64,000 nt of DNA from Mastigias papua (taxonomy: Eukaryota > Cnidaria > Scyphozoa > Rhizostomeae > Mastigiidae), in NCBI GenBank assembly GCA_964019165.1, contig OZ025270.1:1873001-1937000 (forward strand), read 5' to 3'. Each line of letters starts with the position of its first letter. Position 1 is the first letter of the stretch. A program made the translations under genes and the position numbers. The notes beneath the pieces are model-generated. The model ran no database searches. It worked only from the letters and a program-made list of their open reading frames with translations, and was not told the origin of the DNA. This document shows positions 26,501-37,496 of this stretch, piece by piece.

Positions 26501-29500
26501 CGGGCGATGCATCTATGAGATATGAAGTATTCCCTTTTGATAAATACAAAGCTGATTCTACCACCTTGAGACTTTCACTTCATGTTAGACAGTTGCAAGA
26601 TGCAAGAATATTTCAGAGTTATATTGCAGTGCAAATCAACGCTTTAAACTCAGATCAAATTAATCAAAATGATAAATACTTTTGGAATTTCTTATACACT
26701 TTCTCATCGACTGTCATTGAAGTATCAACAGGTTCAGATCTGCAATACAAATGCAGTGATTTTCAGCGTAAATCACAAAGCAGAGACAAATAGAACAAAA
26801 ATCAATATGAGAGCTTCCAATTACAATATAGAAAGGAATCTACTAAAGCTGGCCACCTTTCGGACACTAATTTAAGAAGGGTGAACAAATTTACTCAAAA
26901 GAGAAGCTTTAAGGAAATAGCGGTGGGGAGAGCTTGATACTTGGATGAATTCAGGCAGCATTTTCTGTGCTCAGTTTAAGACGTATGGTCGGCCATAATT
27001 ATCCAAGTATTAGCTAAGTTTCATTTCATTCTACACATATTCATACAGGGTATCATAAATCTATAAAATCTAACTGGTCCTGTTGAAAACAAAATACAAA
27101 AAATTAAACTAGAAAATAAACAGTATATCAAAAGTGTCACGTAGCATAAAAGGCTCAATAAAATCGCTTTGTTCTTGCGAGTAAATATCAGGAAGTTACG
27201 CACGGCTATATGAATATAGAACTTGCAAAACTTTCTTTCACTGGGTTCCCAGCTGCGATAAGTGCTGTTACCTTAAAATACGTAAGTAGCAGCAATCAAT
27301 AGGTGAATATGGATCAAAAGTGCCAGCAGACATTCGGACTGTCTTGTTCTGCGCTTGCGAGCGGTGAATGCATGCTTGCAAACATTGATGAACCCGGTGT
27401 AACATACATGATGGTTATCTATTATACTCTGTCCATGTCGTGAAATAATAACAGTAATTTGCTGCCTAAAAGACTTCTAACTGGCCAGCAATGCATGACA
27501 CAGACAATACTTTCCAACTCAAAGGAAGTGTAAGGAAAAATAGCTCAGTTCGCAATGAAGAACGCGATATAAAAGTTATCAAAAACGAAACACACCTCAA
27601 AGGCTGAATAGGTTGGCCAGGTCCATGCCTTGCTAATTGATCTAATATTCTCTGTAAAGAAAATCACACGCAAAAAATGAGCAAACTGCTTTGAAAACGT
27701 TTAAAACAAAACTGCTAGAGGTTAAAAGGAAGAAATATGCAAAGATAATAATGAAGTTGATAAAAAATTGCCAAGTATGGTCAGTTGAATGCAAAATTTG
27801 ACAGAAGTGCCGTCAAAAATTGTAAGTCATCAATGTAGGTAATTCTTTTCATTTTCTAATATTTCTGTTATCATTTTGAAAAGCACATATTGCAAATGAG
27901 TTTTGCACTTTACTTTAATTTTACAGATATGTATGACGGAGCTAACCTAAATAAAGAATTTTAAATGAAAATGAAATGACTTTTATCTTGATGGCTACAA
28001 ATATCAAATTTCGGAAGAGGACTCAGCTTATAAAATGAACAACTTGGCGCTTGTCAATTCATATGCTAGGTATTTGAGGGCTTTTTGTCTTTAAGCAAAT
28101 CCCAAACCAACGAAATAATGAACCCAATAACAATATATTCTACTTATATTTCATTACACAATAATTTAAAACTATAGCTTCTGCTGTAAACCTAATTCGA
28201 AATCACAGCTGCTAAATAGGTCTACTTTCCACACAGCTACGTTCAGCCTGTGCACGGCTATCGGGCATGAGAAATATGCCTATTTTTATCAATACTTCGT
28301 TCATTCCTTGTCGGTTGAGGAGGGATGAGAACGTTGAGCCTAAAATCATTAAATTCCAGTAGGAATGAGGACTGTGCAAGAAACAGCACGATCAAGTGCA
28401 CATTTGAACACGGATGCATGAGAGAAAAGTTACCTGACGAGATACAAGTATTCCTTGAAGCAATCGGCCGCATCGTTTCTTCTCTTTTAACTGTCAAACA
28501 GAGAAGCAGATGCGTAATAAAGAAAAAATGCCTTAGATAAAGAAATTATCGCCACAGCAAACAGCTGCTGATGGTACAAAGGAAGACATTTTCATTACAC
28601 ATAAGAATCCTAGGAAGATGGAAGATGACAGATGGTAGATGGCAGAAGCACTGACGGATACCAAACTTGTATCTATGAGCCTAGTCAAACTGTTCTGATC
28701 AAATGACGTAAAAACCCATTGGAACATCTGATGAAAATCCACTTATACATACTACACAACTGACCCTATCTTTAAGTTAAGCAACAGATAAATAGAAAGT
28801 CAGAACAAAAAACAATTTCACATTATCTCAAAATATCAGACAAGAATATCAAATCAAGTCGTTACTAGTAGTTATTTCAAAGTAAATAGCAGAAATCAAA
28901 CACAAGTTTATTAATTTATTTACATAAGTTTATAAATAATTAACTTCTCCTAATCCATTATTAAAATACACTGAAATGTATAGAAAATACCTTATAGTTT
29001 TTGTACTTAAGAGACCTGCACTTCTGCCAATATCTGACAATACTTTTTGAGCAATTTCCTCCTGTTCAATGAATTAAATTCAATAAATGAAATCTGGTTC
29101 AAAACTAATTGATGACATGGAAATCAGATACGACTACTAAGTCATTATATGCAGTTCATAATGCACAACATACTTCACAATTCTACACAATGCCTCATAA
29201 TGCTTGCATTTAATTGGAGAGATCTACCATAATATCAAGTCTTTTGAGATCATGTCATGTTGTATTTTTCTATTGTTGTATCATATTGTATATAAAAATT
29301 GTATGCAAAATTTCAGGTGTATCATTTACTTAAAATCAAGAGGGGAAATATTGAGTATGTTGAACAGTTGAGCAATTCACAATCATTCCAAGAAATATTG
29401 CAATCTTGGAAAACTCAAATTGCTTAATCTAATACAGCTGGAACAAACTGAAATTTTCATACCTTTCATTTTTCTATACAACACACTGACTGGGTTCCCA

Positions 29501-30739
29501 TGTTTAAAATTCTGATCTTCACTGAATAATAGCCTAAAAGCAGTGAAGTTAAAAAAATAGACAGTTCTACAATACAACTGCTTTTGATTAGAAATTGAGT
29601 TGGAAAGGTAGTTATACATATCTAAAGGCAGTTAGACTGGAAAGTGCAGTCTTCAAAGCAGATGATTATATGGTACAGCTTTACCAGAATAACTAAAAGT
29701 TGGTGAAATTATTACTTTTTGGTGTTTCTTATTACAAAATTTTAAATATCTCTATGGCAGAACATTATCAGATATTTTTGGTGTATTTGATAGAGCTATC
29801 ATTAGGCAAACTTTTAGTTCAGAATTGAAAATGAATATAAGAATCTGTGGAACATATGTTCTTTTTTTTGACACTTTCTTACTGTCAATACAGCCAGCTG
29901 CATTCTGGATTAAATACAGCTGCAAAGCTGTGGCAAAAAAGTTGCAAAGTTTGAGAATAGGTCCAAATAAAATGCATTGGGCAAGGGTGCTCAAAGTATT
30001 AATTCAAGGGATAAACTTACCTCAAAGTTTCATCATGAAATCTTGGTGTATTGCCAGAGAGAGAAGGCAAGAATTTCTACAACCAAATTACAATGGTGAA
30101 ATGTTGCAATAATAACCATGGAAAATAAAAATTCAAATTATTACCTATCTAATATTATTAAATATATCAAATTTTATGCCAATCATAATACCTCTGTGGC
30201 ACAATACAAAAAATTGGTTGCATTTCACCCCTCCTTCATCAAGAAGTTAAGAATCCTTCAACTATGTAGCAAACATCATCTACTTTAGTTAGTGTAGCTT
30301 CTACAAAAATCTTTTTGAAATACAATTGGCTATACATGGAGCAACTGTAATACAAATTGAAACCACTTCAAAAAAATGGAAGACTAAGTTGGATGTCTGA
30401 TAATATACTAATTATGCAGGAAATATTCAATTTGACAATATACTGCCATCTGAAAAAGAGCCTCCTTAAAACTATAAGGTAATGGTTGAATTAAGTAACA
30501 GGTTTTTCCTATGTATTATAGCCTACCAATAGTTGATACAGGCACAGCACCGCCAATTAAAAAGTGGGGGGGGGAGGGGCTACAAGCAATAAATTACCTG
30601 ATAAAGGCTAGAAAAATCAGTGCCCCAGCCCCTGAACCAATGCATTGCTTGTGATAAAACTTACCTGCAAATGCGCCTTCTCACCAGGAGTCAAATTCTG
30701 CCAAGTTTCATAACTCAACACTTCTTTGAAGATATCAAC
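8028..30739 (-). CDS. NFRKB: NFRKB, INO80 chromatin-remodelling complex subunit (multi-exon, 5' end unresolved)
   Basis: NFRKB is a metazoan-specific nuclear subunit of INO80 that binds the deubiquitinase UCH37/UCHL5. Exons placed by GT-AG sites and reading phase, 5' to 3': 30739-30665, 30076-30021, 29533-29463, 29061-28991, 28490-28434, 27651-27596, 26169-26131 (tentative), 26029-25999, 24784-24733, 24110-23914, 23160-23121, 22316-22121, 19939-19837, 19174-19148, 18254-18155, 17690-17622, 16314-16241, 12693-12636, 12369-12289, 11766-11623, 10954-10897, 10661-10538, 9577-9501, 8591-8028. Diagnostic stretches include YETWQNLTPGEKAHL, ELVIPALNFLSGDS, VVRPSTDQEK, KMHGFSSIVGPVK and VSGALDRLHAEKDPCVKYD. 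About 800 residues are recovered; vertebrate NFRKB is near 1,300, mostly through a longer low-complexity tail. The first exon(s) and one exon between 16241 and 12693 were not found. Exon 10954-10897 carries a +1 frameshift. Confidence 0.9.
10538..12369 (-). CDS. NFRKB: NFRKB winged-helix-like domain exons, with a frameshift
   Basis: Exons 12369-12289, 11766-11623, 10954-10897 and 10661-10538 encode YENPHKPFIYKMHGFSS, then SKAREHALLISNRPAYVTIL and LVRDAVARLPNGEGTRAE, then VCQLLKDSQFI, then VSGALDRLHAEKDPCVKYD and RKLWVYLHR. These are the most conserved segments of NFRKB, its winged-helix-like domain. Exon 10954-10897 is 58 bases where 57 keep the frame: the frame before about 10921 and the frame after it each match the family but differ by one base. 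Flanking exons are in phase 0 on both sides, so skipping this exon would also restore the frame. Confidence 0.85.
15734..15812. repeat. 19-bp tandem repeat, about four copies
   Basis: The unit TATGTTTGCATCATAGTCC repeats nearly perfectly about four times inside an NFRKB intron. It has no coding or splice context. Confidence 0.75.
16583..16640. repeat. 19-bp tandem repeat, three copies
   Basis: Three consecutive copies of TTACCCATTTTACCCCAGG lie in the intron upstream of NFRKB exon 16314-16241. Each copy contains a pyrimidine tract followed by CAG, which resembles a 3' splice site on the plus strand. The gene is on the minus strand, so this is probably coincidental. Confidence 0.7.
20425..20651 (-). 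mobile_element. Non-autonomous hAT element (MITE), copy 1
   Basis: It begins CAGTGGTTCTCAACCTTG, the classical hAT terminal sequence, and ends ACTG. It is flanked by CTCTAGAT (20417-20424) and TTCTAGAT (20652-20659), an 8-bp target duplication with one change. Its interior, read on the minus strand, is homologous to 26224-26455, including a shared GGAGGTCTAGAC and TGATTCATATGGTC. The terminal part at the right end looks deleted. It lies in an NFRKB intron. Confidence 0.75.
20730..21178. mobile_element. TTATAAGAA-ended MITE, long copy
   Basis: The two ends are inverted repeats of the form CTCTnTTTTTATAAGAAC. The interior repeatedly carries 'gagcctcaa' and 'attaagaa' words shared with four other copies in the window (21995, 25548, 47937, 50929). 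No coding capacity is visible. It sits in the NFRKB intron between exons 22316-22121 and 19939-19837. Confidence 0.65.
21995..22116. mobile_element. TTATAAGAA-ended MITE, short copy beside a splice donor
   Basis: A truncated member of the family: GTTATAAGAAAACC at the left, GAGCCTCAATTTTCTTAAC inside, and GACGTGTATTGC at the right, as in the 25548-25900 copy. The right end lies about four bases from the 5' splice donor of NFRKB exon 22316-22121, so donor-proximal intron sequence is transposon-derived. Confidence 0.65.
22121..22316 (-). CDS. NFRKB: NFRKB lysine-rich exon
   Basis: A 196-base exon, phase 1 in and phase 2 out, that starts with an extremely basic run (RSKKVKKIKKGREEKMKNKK) matching the lysine-rich tract in vertebrate NFRKB, probably a nuclear localisation or DNA-contact segment. 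It ends in an acidic stretch that continues into exon 19939-19837 (SSSENDDEEGE). The donor at 22120 is followed within a few bases by the end of a truncated MITE (21995-22116). Confidence 0.85.
22847..22980. repeat. Fold-back element with about 36-bp arms
   Basis: The arm 22847-22883 and the arm 22934-22980 are imperfect inverted repeats that share TTTTCTCCCAA, CTGACCAATCA and CATG blocks, with a small insertion in the right arm. Each arm contains a CCAAT word. It is a short MITE-like fold-back in an NFRKB intron with no coding capacity. Confidence 0.65.
23914..24110 (-). CDS. NFRKB: NFRKB exon with SDELYKSMLERH motif
   Basis: This 197-base exon is bounded by a TAG acceptor and a GTATTT donor, entered in phase 1 and left in phase 0. 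It encodes a Pro/Ser-rich linker followed by SDELYKSMLERHRKRR, which aligns with the LKIMLKKHHEKRKH helix of vertebrate NFRKB. Overlapping open frames on both strands here are shadows. The next exon, 23160-23121, uses a less usual GAG acceptor but restores the phase needed by exon 22316-22121. Confidence 0.75.
25548..25900. mobile_element. TTATAAGAA-ended MITE, complete copy
   Basis: The left end ATACACGTATTTTTTATAAG and the right end read backwards (AATACACGTGTCTTTTTTATAAG) are clear terminal inverted repeats of about 25 bp. The interior alternates 'gaggctcaa' and 'ttttcttaa' words. At about 353 bp, this is the best-preserved copy with the TACACGT terminus and defines that form of the family. 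Confidence 0.75.
26224..26455 (+). mobile_element. Non-autonomous hAT element (MITE), copy 2
   Basis: It begins CATTGGTTCTTAACCTGG and ends with the inverse AAGGTTAAGAGCAACTA, matching at 12 of 16 terminal positions. The interior is homologous to the 20425-20651 copy in opposite orientation. The right flank no longer matches the left 8 bases, so the target duplication has decayed. It lies about 55 bp upstream of the tentative NFRKB exon 26169-26131. Confidence 0.65.
28434..30739 (-). CDS. NFRKB: NFRKB N-terminal module exons (DEUBAD-like)
   Basis: Five exons (30739-30665, 30076-30021, 29533-29463, 29061-28991, 28490-28434) join in frame. They encode VDIFKEVLSYETWQNL, then KFLPSL, LLFSEDQNFKHGNP, then SIVRYWQKCRSLKYKNYK and RCGRLLQGILVSRQ. 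This matches the order of NFRKB's N-terminal domain, which in vertebrates inhibits UCHL5: a helix with a conserved Trp, HLxxFLP, ALFSGENFRFGNP, and the CFKSQYKRY and LLKQILASR helices. Phases agree at every junction (0, 2, 1, 0, 0). A preceding exon with the start codon must lie at or beyond 30740; I could not identify it. Confidence 0.85.
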
Positions 30740-32198
30740 CTTTATTGAACAGACAAAATCAGGAATAAACAACCAACAAGGTCAAAATGAAATAAAACAT
30801 ATAAAGTGGGGAATAAGAGTAATAACATTGTAAGAAAGCTAGTTTGCTAATAATAATAAAGGCAAAGACAGTTAAACATAGATCTAATCCTACAGTAATA
30901 TCAGTAATATGAAGAAAGAATAATATGATTAAAAAAACATGTATGAATAATATTTATAAGAACTATCAGTTTCTAAGGAAACAACCACTATATATATATA
31001 ATCAAGCTTCTCTTTCTATTTTCATGATTAAAATTTATGAAATCTTATAAAGGTATATAATGTACAATGCTGAAACTCATATACAGCAATCTCTATCTTT
31101 GTGTTATATGTCTAAGGCATTGAAAGGAAATCTCATTGAAAAAATTAGCAAAAAATTCACATTTTCAATCAAGCCAGAGGGAACTTGGATTTCTTCTCCA
31201 TTTAGCATGACATTTTGGGCTTCTTTATCCATCTCAATCAATCTAGCATTTGATGCAATAATTGAAAGTTATTTCAAGATGGTCAAAATTAATATGAAAG
31301 ACTTGTATGGATATGAAATGTATTTTACATTACTGCTAATGAGAAACACTATGAATGAAAGAGAGCCCAGAAATGAAGAAATATGAAAAAGAATTAATGA
31401 AATCTGCAGTAAGCTAATTTCAAAACACTATTACACCTGATTCCCTCTTCTGCATGAAAAATAATTTTTAATAAATATTTGAAGCTTTGAAAATACTAAC
31501 TTATATATTGAAATATTCAAATGTGTTATAATCTCAACTACAATGAGCTAGTACATCAAGCACATCATGAGCCAGTAGGTTTCACAATGAATCACTGTGA
31601 TTGGATCTTTGATTTGATAGCTTTTGACGTGAGTTGCAAAGTGTACAGATGTTCAATTAAAATCTATCTATAAACAATGACACACATTGCAATAGGTAAT
31701 AAACCTAAAACAATCTAAAATATACTTTTTGCTTTCTCACAATAATATCTAACGTTGTTAAGACCTGGGCACATTCCATATAGCCTAAGCTTGAAATACC
31801 TGATATGGAATATTTCTCTGTTGTATGTACACGATCGACATTGCACTACCTATATTTCAACTCAGTTACATACTGCATAGCAAATTAACGTCCCATGTTA
31901 TAAACACACAATTTCAGCACATAATGCTATCCGTAAGGAAACAATACGGAGTAAATTGTGAATAACTACCTTCTTTCATTTCCATTGCTTGTTATACCAT
32001 ACTGAACTCTATGTCATATTATCGCCCCTATTCTATCGTTGCTGCTGTTGCAATGACAGGTGCATTCCAGAACGAGGTCAATAATTCACCTCATCTTGGA
32101 AACCGACGTCCGTAAACAAGTGAAACCAAAAAGAGCAACAAAAGCTCACAAACTGTCAATTCTCATTCAAGTCCTGGAATCACTAAAAATCCATTAAA
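30740..32198. other. Divergent intergenic region between NFRKB and DRC12
   Basis: NFRKB (minus) and DRC12 (plus) are head to head here. It must hold the undetected 5' exon(s) of NFRKB and the promoters of both genes. Two short minus-strand ATG stretches followed by GT donors exist (near 31847 and 31985), but neither encodes the expected N-terminus, so neither is called. A 108-codon plus frame at 31060-31386 shows no recognisable motif. Confidence 0.5.
32112..32119 (+). promoter_or_regulatory. Forkhead (FOXJ1-type) consensus upstream of DRC12
   Basis: GTAAACAA lies about 80 bp upstream of the DRC12 start codon and matches the forkhead core RTAAACA used by FOXJ1, the master regulator of motile-cilium genes. 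One 8-mer in AT-rich DNA can arise by chance, so this is suggestive only. Confidence 0.3.
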
Positions 32199-35100
32199 AT
32201 GCCTCCAAAAGCAAAAAAGGGGAAAGGGAGAAAGAAGAAGAAAGATGGTAGTTATTATCTAGCATTTAAATTAATTTCTCAGAACAGCCTTCCTATGAGA
32301 ATTCAAGACAGAAGTACTGTGTCGGCGGTGAAGTCTTTCTAATCTAAATCTCTTTGCAAAATTATATCACAGTGCAATACGTTGCTTTTTCATGGAAAAA
32401 ATTACACTATTCTCTTATTCCATAAGCCACAAAAGTTGTGATAGAACCTTTAAGTCTCATCAGTGTGATAGATTAAATCAAACATATTTGCAAATAATGG
32501 TTTAGCTAGCCGAAGACCTCACTCATCGAGTTTGAAATAGGCAGTTTTCTTACAGTTCAGACCATTTCTCGAATTTTCGCACCCTTGAACGAGATTGGTA
32601 CGGGATTCTGGCTCTCTGAAAATCCTGATTTGACTTTTGCCTCACTACTATATGTTGCTTTGCTTTGTTATGCTCAAGGTACAATAGCTGGCAAAAAGAG
32701 CTATACTAAGCCAAAAATTAAATGGTAATGCCTTAAGAGTAAGAGCCCCATAAATATTTCTGCGTCTGTGATGTCTGAATAACTATATGTCATGCTAGGT
32801 GTTTGTATTCCAGTGCAGGAATTTGTAAATTAATCCAGAGTTCTGTTGGTGCAGTGCTCATTAATTTAAGTGATATGAGTTCTTCTTCAGTGATACAGTA
32901 TGTTGTTTCATTAAAAACAATTGGATGTATCAGTTGTTTATACATAATGAAATTCATGCAATTACCAATAGCAGTGATTGAATATATGCATGCAATGACT
33001 TTGACATCTAGTTTTTGCAATGAACCCCATTCAAATTTGATTGACCCAGATCTGTGCTATCAAGCTACAATAATTAGAAGTTATTCTTCTTTGATGTTCT
33101 TTATAGACAAAGAGGAGCTAACAATCGAAGACAAATATAAGAAGACTCTGTTTGAAATAGAATCCTTGAAGGAACACTTGGGTGAGTTGTTCTTTGTTAC
33201 CATGACTAATCTGCAAACTAAGTATTAATTATTTTATCAATTGAGGAGCAAGATAAAAGACAGCACCCCCATGGAAAATGGCACTTTTATATTTATACAC
33301 TGAAATAAGTACAATATTTTGTTGATGAATATGCACCCCCTTAACTAACCACCTCCCCCAAATAATTCACCCTCCTTTTAGCCCAAATTGTAAATATATG
33401 CCCCCTTGTATAGGGGCCCTTACCTTGCCAAGAGGAGAAGAAATTGGTAATAAACTATTAGATATAGATTGAAACCAAGTCTTGTATCACTTCAAAAAGT
33501 GTCATTACTCCTTATTTAAACTTATTTGTGATCTATTGTTAGATTTTTGAAATAAATTTCTCCTTTAGCAAGTGCCTCCCTTGAATAAGCACTCCAATTT
33601 TTATATAAATGTCTTGGGTGCTCATTCAAGGACTGTATTCATAGAAGCCTATATGGATCTTTTAGTGTTGATGTGAATCATTGTTTATCTGCGTTATTGA
33701 TAAGTATAGATTCCTGTACTATGGCTACTGTGAGTTATAGATATTTCATAGCTCACTCTCGTATTTTAATGCAGTTTGTTTCCAGTTTACTGAACTGATT
33801 GAACTGCAATGCTTCTTCCCTGTTGATTTGCTGCTTTTGAGCTACATAAGTCAGGTTAAATTTACTGCAATTTATTCTCTTACATTTTGTGTGATTGCTA
33901 TGCTATGTTTGGCAATGATTGTGAGTCCAAATAAAAGCTGCATTAATAGTATAGTCCAGCTGTGTAAGAGTGTACCCTTCTTAGTTGCTGAAATAACCAA
34001 AATATGTTTTATGGCTGTTTCAGCATATCATTGTTAATTGATACTTTTCCTTTTATAGTTATATCTTGTTATCTGTTGGTAGCTATTGTTGTGATTTCTT
34101 TATTTTTCGTCAAAAAGCAATGAGAACAGACATAGCAAGAAGGGCCCAGTCAAAATCAGAGAACATGAGAGAAAAGATGTTAGAAGCAAAAGAAACAATT
34201 CAGAGTGAAAAACAAACTAAACTTGAAATTTCTGCTGGTAAGTTTAGGCATTTGTTATCTGCCATAGAGAACACCACAACAGTACCAAACAAGCAAATTC
34301 TTTGAGAATCAACACAAGTTTTGACAAAGTAGTAAGTTTTATATTAGCTAAATCTGAGTTTCTTGATAAATGGATGTACTTCTGTCATTTTAGACCTAAC
34401 GCGCCAATACAAGACAATGCAGACAGAATTGACATTACGAATACAAACACTAGAGAAGCATGTTGGAATGCTCCAAGAACGGCTTTGTATGCTTTTCCTT
34501 ATGATTGGATTTACACTAATAAGTCTGTTCTCATCCACTTTGTCTAGTCAATTTTTTTGGTATTGAATTTTGCCTTAATATGTCACTTTTGAATTTGATA
34601 TCATATAATTCATTTGCTATATCATATATTTTTGCAATTTGATATATTAACAAACCAATGGCAAAGAGAATATGAATCAAGTGCTATGTATTTTCATTAT
34701 TTCTCTCTTCTTAATGTTTCTATACACTCCTTTTATCTCTTCACTGCTTTCCTCTTGTTTTGAATAATTTCCATGGTACCTGTCAGTAGCATCCATTGAT
34801 CTTTTCAGTACTCAACTTTAGGAACACTTTGTTCTTTAATGTGTTGTGTCTCCATGGTCAATCAGGTAAGTTTTTTTCTGATTTTTTCTTTGTACCAACA
34901 TTACCCCTGTCCTTTTCTTAGCAACAACAGAGCAAGAACTGAAGCAAGTGAAGGAAGAAAAAGCTCAAATAATTGAGGAGAAAGACCTCATAATTCAAGA
35001 TCTTCAGTTTAAGATTGATAATATGGAATCAGCATATGAAAATATTCTTCATGTGAGTTATCAATCTATCTACTTCAATTGCTGCATTGATATCTGTGCA

Positions 35101-35855
35101 TTTCAGTTGGGGGGATCTGAGTGCTGTTCTAAATTATGAACACTGCCCATTAGAGAATGATAAAGAGCCAATAGAAACATGGCCATAATCTTTCAGAGAG
35201 AATTCTTTACTTTTACACCAATCTGACATGATTGTGTAGTCTGTGCAGTAGCAGGTTTTAGGGGGAGTGAGAGGGAAAATATCCCCCCTGAAGTAGCTTA
35301 GTCACCACTGATGTCCCCCCTTGCAGATTTGTCCTTATTTTAGTTTGACATTCCGTGAATAGATGGATCAGTAAAAAGTATAGAAACTTATATCTGTCCA
35401 ATGTCAGTTCTTTAAGTCTGCTACTTAATTTTGATATTATTTGTTGAATATGGAAACCCTGAATGTTTATATTTCAACATCTATCTGTGCTAGATATGTA
35501 AAGCATGATGATATTTAAGCCAGTGCAATTGTTTGCTGTTACTCCACACATCTTGCATTATTGATGGCAGATTTATCATTAAAATCCCATAACTGACATA
35601 TTCTTTAAGATTTATGGTTGCACATGGACTATTATCTTGCTAGCTTTTCACATTGAATTTCATCAAAGCCTTGAGGTTAATCACTAATTTCATCTTTGAC
35701 ATAACATATGGCATACCTTGTTCCAGGATGCACTCGATACAATGGGAGATAAAATTCAAGAGGCAAAAGGCAGATGGCAAGCTGAAAGTACAAAAATCCA
35801 AGAAGAAAATAAGCTATTGCTATTAGAATTTGGACTGAATCCCCTAGATATATAA
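32199..35855 (+). CDS. DRC12: DRC12/CCDC153, coiled-coil subunit of the nexin-dynein regulatory complex
   Basis: Six exons: 32199-32247, 33107-33181, 34118-34237, 34394-34486, 34922-35052 and 35727-35855. All have GT-AG introns and consistent phases (1, 1, 1, 1, 0). They encode 198 residues, close to the roughly 210 of vertebrate CCDC153. The N-terminus MPPKAKKGKGRKKKKDG is a basic leader like the vertebrate MPPKTKEKG form. Most of the rest is an uninterrupted coiled coil (for example KYKKTLFEIESLKEHL, IIQDLQFKIDNMESAYENIL). The C-terminus LLLEFGLNPLDI matches the family's QFGLTPLDL signature. The protein is a structural part of the axonemal N-DRC that links outer doublets in motile cilia and flagella. 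An AATAAA lies 34 bases past the stop. Confidence 0.9.
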
Positions 35856-35888
35856 ATGAATGATATTGTTCTCTTTACAATTATGGAC

Positions 35889-35894
35889 AATAAA
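35889..35894 (+). terminator. Poly(A) signal AATAAA of DRC12
   Basis: A canonical AATAAA hexamer lies 34 bases after the DRC12 stop codon, followed by T-rich sequence (TTTTTGATTG). Confidence 0.6.
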
Positions 35895-37496
35895 CGTGAC
35901 AGATTTTTGATTGATGGAGATATCTAATTTTCCTGCATTTTCCAGCAGGCATAATGTATTTTTGCTAAAAGCTCATGTACAGTAATTGAAATAAAATAAT
36001 GTTGCAGTGTATCTTCATTTGAAGCTTTTTCATTGTAACTCCAGAGTCCAGAGAAAGTCGCGGTTCCATGACTGTGAGCAGGAGGAGGATTTTGCTTTCT
36101 ACATCATATTTGAAGATGGTTTAGTAATATGTATCAACAATCCAGTTTCAGCTTAGTTCATAGGGCATCAATTGTGAAAGGCAAAGCCCTTCTACACTAA
36201 ACATATTTGAGACATACACAATGCAGCGTTCGAGAACTTTCGCTAGTTTTGATTTTCGTAAAAGAGGAAGGTTTATGGTGAAGATTTGACAGCTGGAGGA
36301 AGGTTGTTTGTTTTTCTGAATTCTGTGTAATTCTATCAGGGTGCTGTGAAATTTAGCACTTCAATGGGTGTAGCAATAACAGAAGATATGAAAGAAGTTA
36401 TGAAGAGTATAAATATGAAGAAAAACTCCAGAATATCATAATGAGGATTTCATTCGTAAAGGGAGTAAACTTCTCAGCTGTAGAGTCATTTAATTTTTGA
36501 CTTCATTTTCGTTTGAGGATTTCCACTCAGCGGGCTAATTTTCAAATGACTCTCTATAGAATCACTCGTTACAATCTGCAAAAAACCAGGGTAACTCATG
36601 CTACCTTAAATGAGCAATAATTTGAAGTTATATTAAAATGACCATTTTATTATAATAGTATTGAACAAATAAATCTGAAGTAAAGAGAGAAATGTTAAGA
36701 ATAAAAACGAAACCTTCATCCCTAAATGCATTTTTTAAAAATAAACTCGGTGTGTCTCAGTTTCAAGTTAGATATTTGCAAGAGCATGGGAATATATAGG
36801 AATGTAAGTACTTCCCGATCCTGGAAGATGATGACATGAAGTCGTTGATAAAAACCGGGCATTAGTGTTACCAAGGGCAGACTTACCGGGAAGTTGTGAT
36901 GGGGGTGATGTCTGCATTTATTCAGCAGATCAATATACCATTCAGTAAAACAGATATGAGGTTCGGTAATACACCTTGAATGACTAGTTAAGACTAATAG
37001 CTGCAAAAAAGTTATCCAGGTCTACTAACATGCATGTATAGGAAATGCATAGAGGACTGACATTCTTTTTTTTATAAATAGAGTTTTTAATACTACATAG
37101 GATGATTTTAAAAACTCTATTCAGAGACGCATATAAATTCATATATTTTTTCTCTTCTTATGTATACAGTTGTAATTAGGGTTTTAATTTCTGGTTTGTA
37201 GAACCACGTTGTTTAATGATTTGTAATGTAGTCATTATTATTGACAGGACGTAAAGTGCTGTTGTTTCCTATCCTTAATAAAAAGGGCGCTACCTAGAAC
37301 CTAAGGGGCGTAGCTTTGAAAAATTTACTTCCTAGAAACATGATCTCAACGTATGACCACCAACCACAGAAGATCAGCAACAACAGCAACCAGTGCAAGA
37401 TCAAATTGCAAGATCACATTGCACGCTCGCAGACCACTGCAGACTAGAACTATCAGGCTAGATCTTACATTTCTTCTCCATTGTGGCAGCTCAAAA
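35895..37496. other. Intergenic region between DRC12 and ESD
   Basis: I see no gene or recognisable repeat. It must contain the ESD promoter. The frame that runs into the ESD first exon is open upstream to an ATG at 37353, but the shorter start at 37497 fits the family length. Confidence 0.5.

Noticed and set aside
26482..26793. 103-codon plus frame in an NFRKB intron
   Set aside because: No recognisable domain; it lies next to a hAT MITE and may be chance or decayed repeat.
27240..27330. Candidate extra NFRKB exon ending near 27272
   Set aside because: The region is a dispersed repeat with a second copy at 55896-56010, and the exon did not align with the family; the 39-base exon 26169-26131 fits better.
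31800..31990. Short ATG-plus-donor stretches as the NFRKB first exon
   Set aside because: Neither encodes the expected acidic leader before VDIFKEV, and one has the wrong phase.
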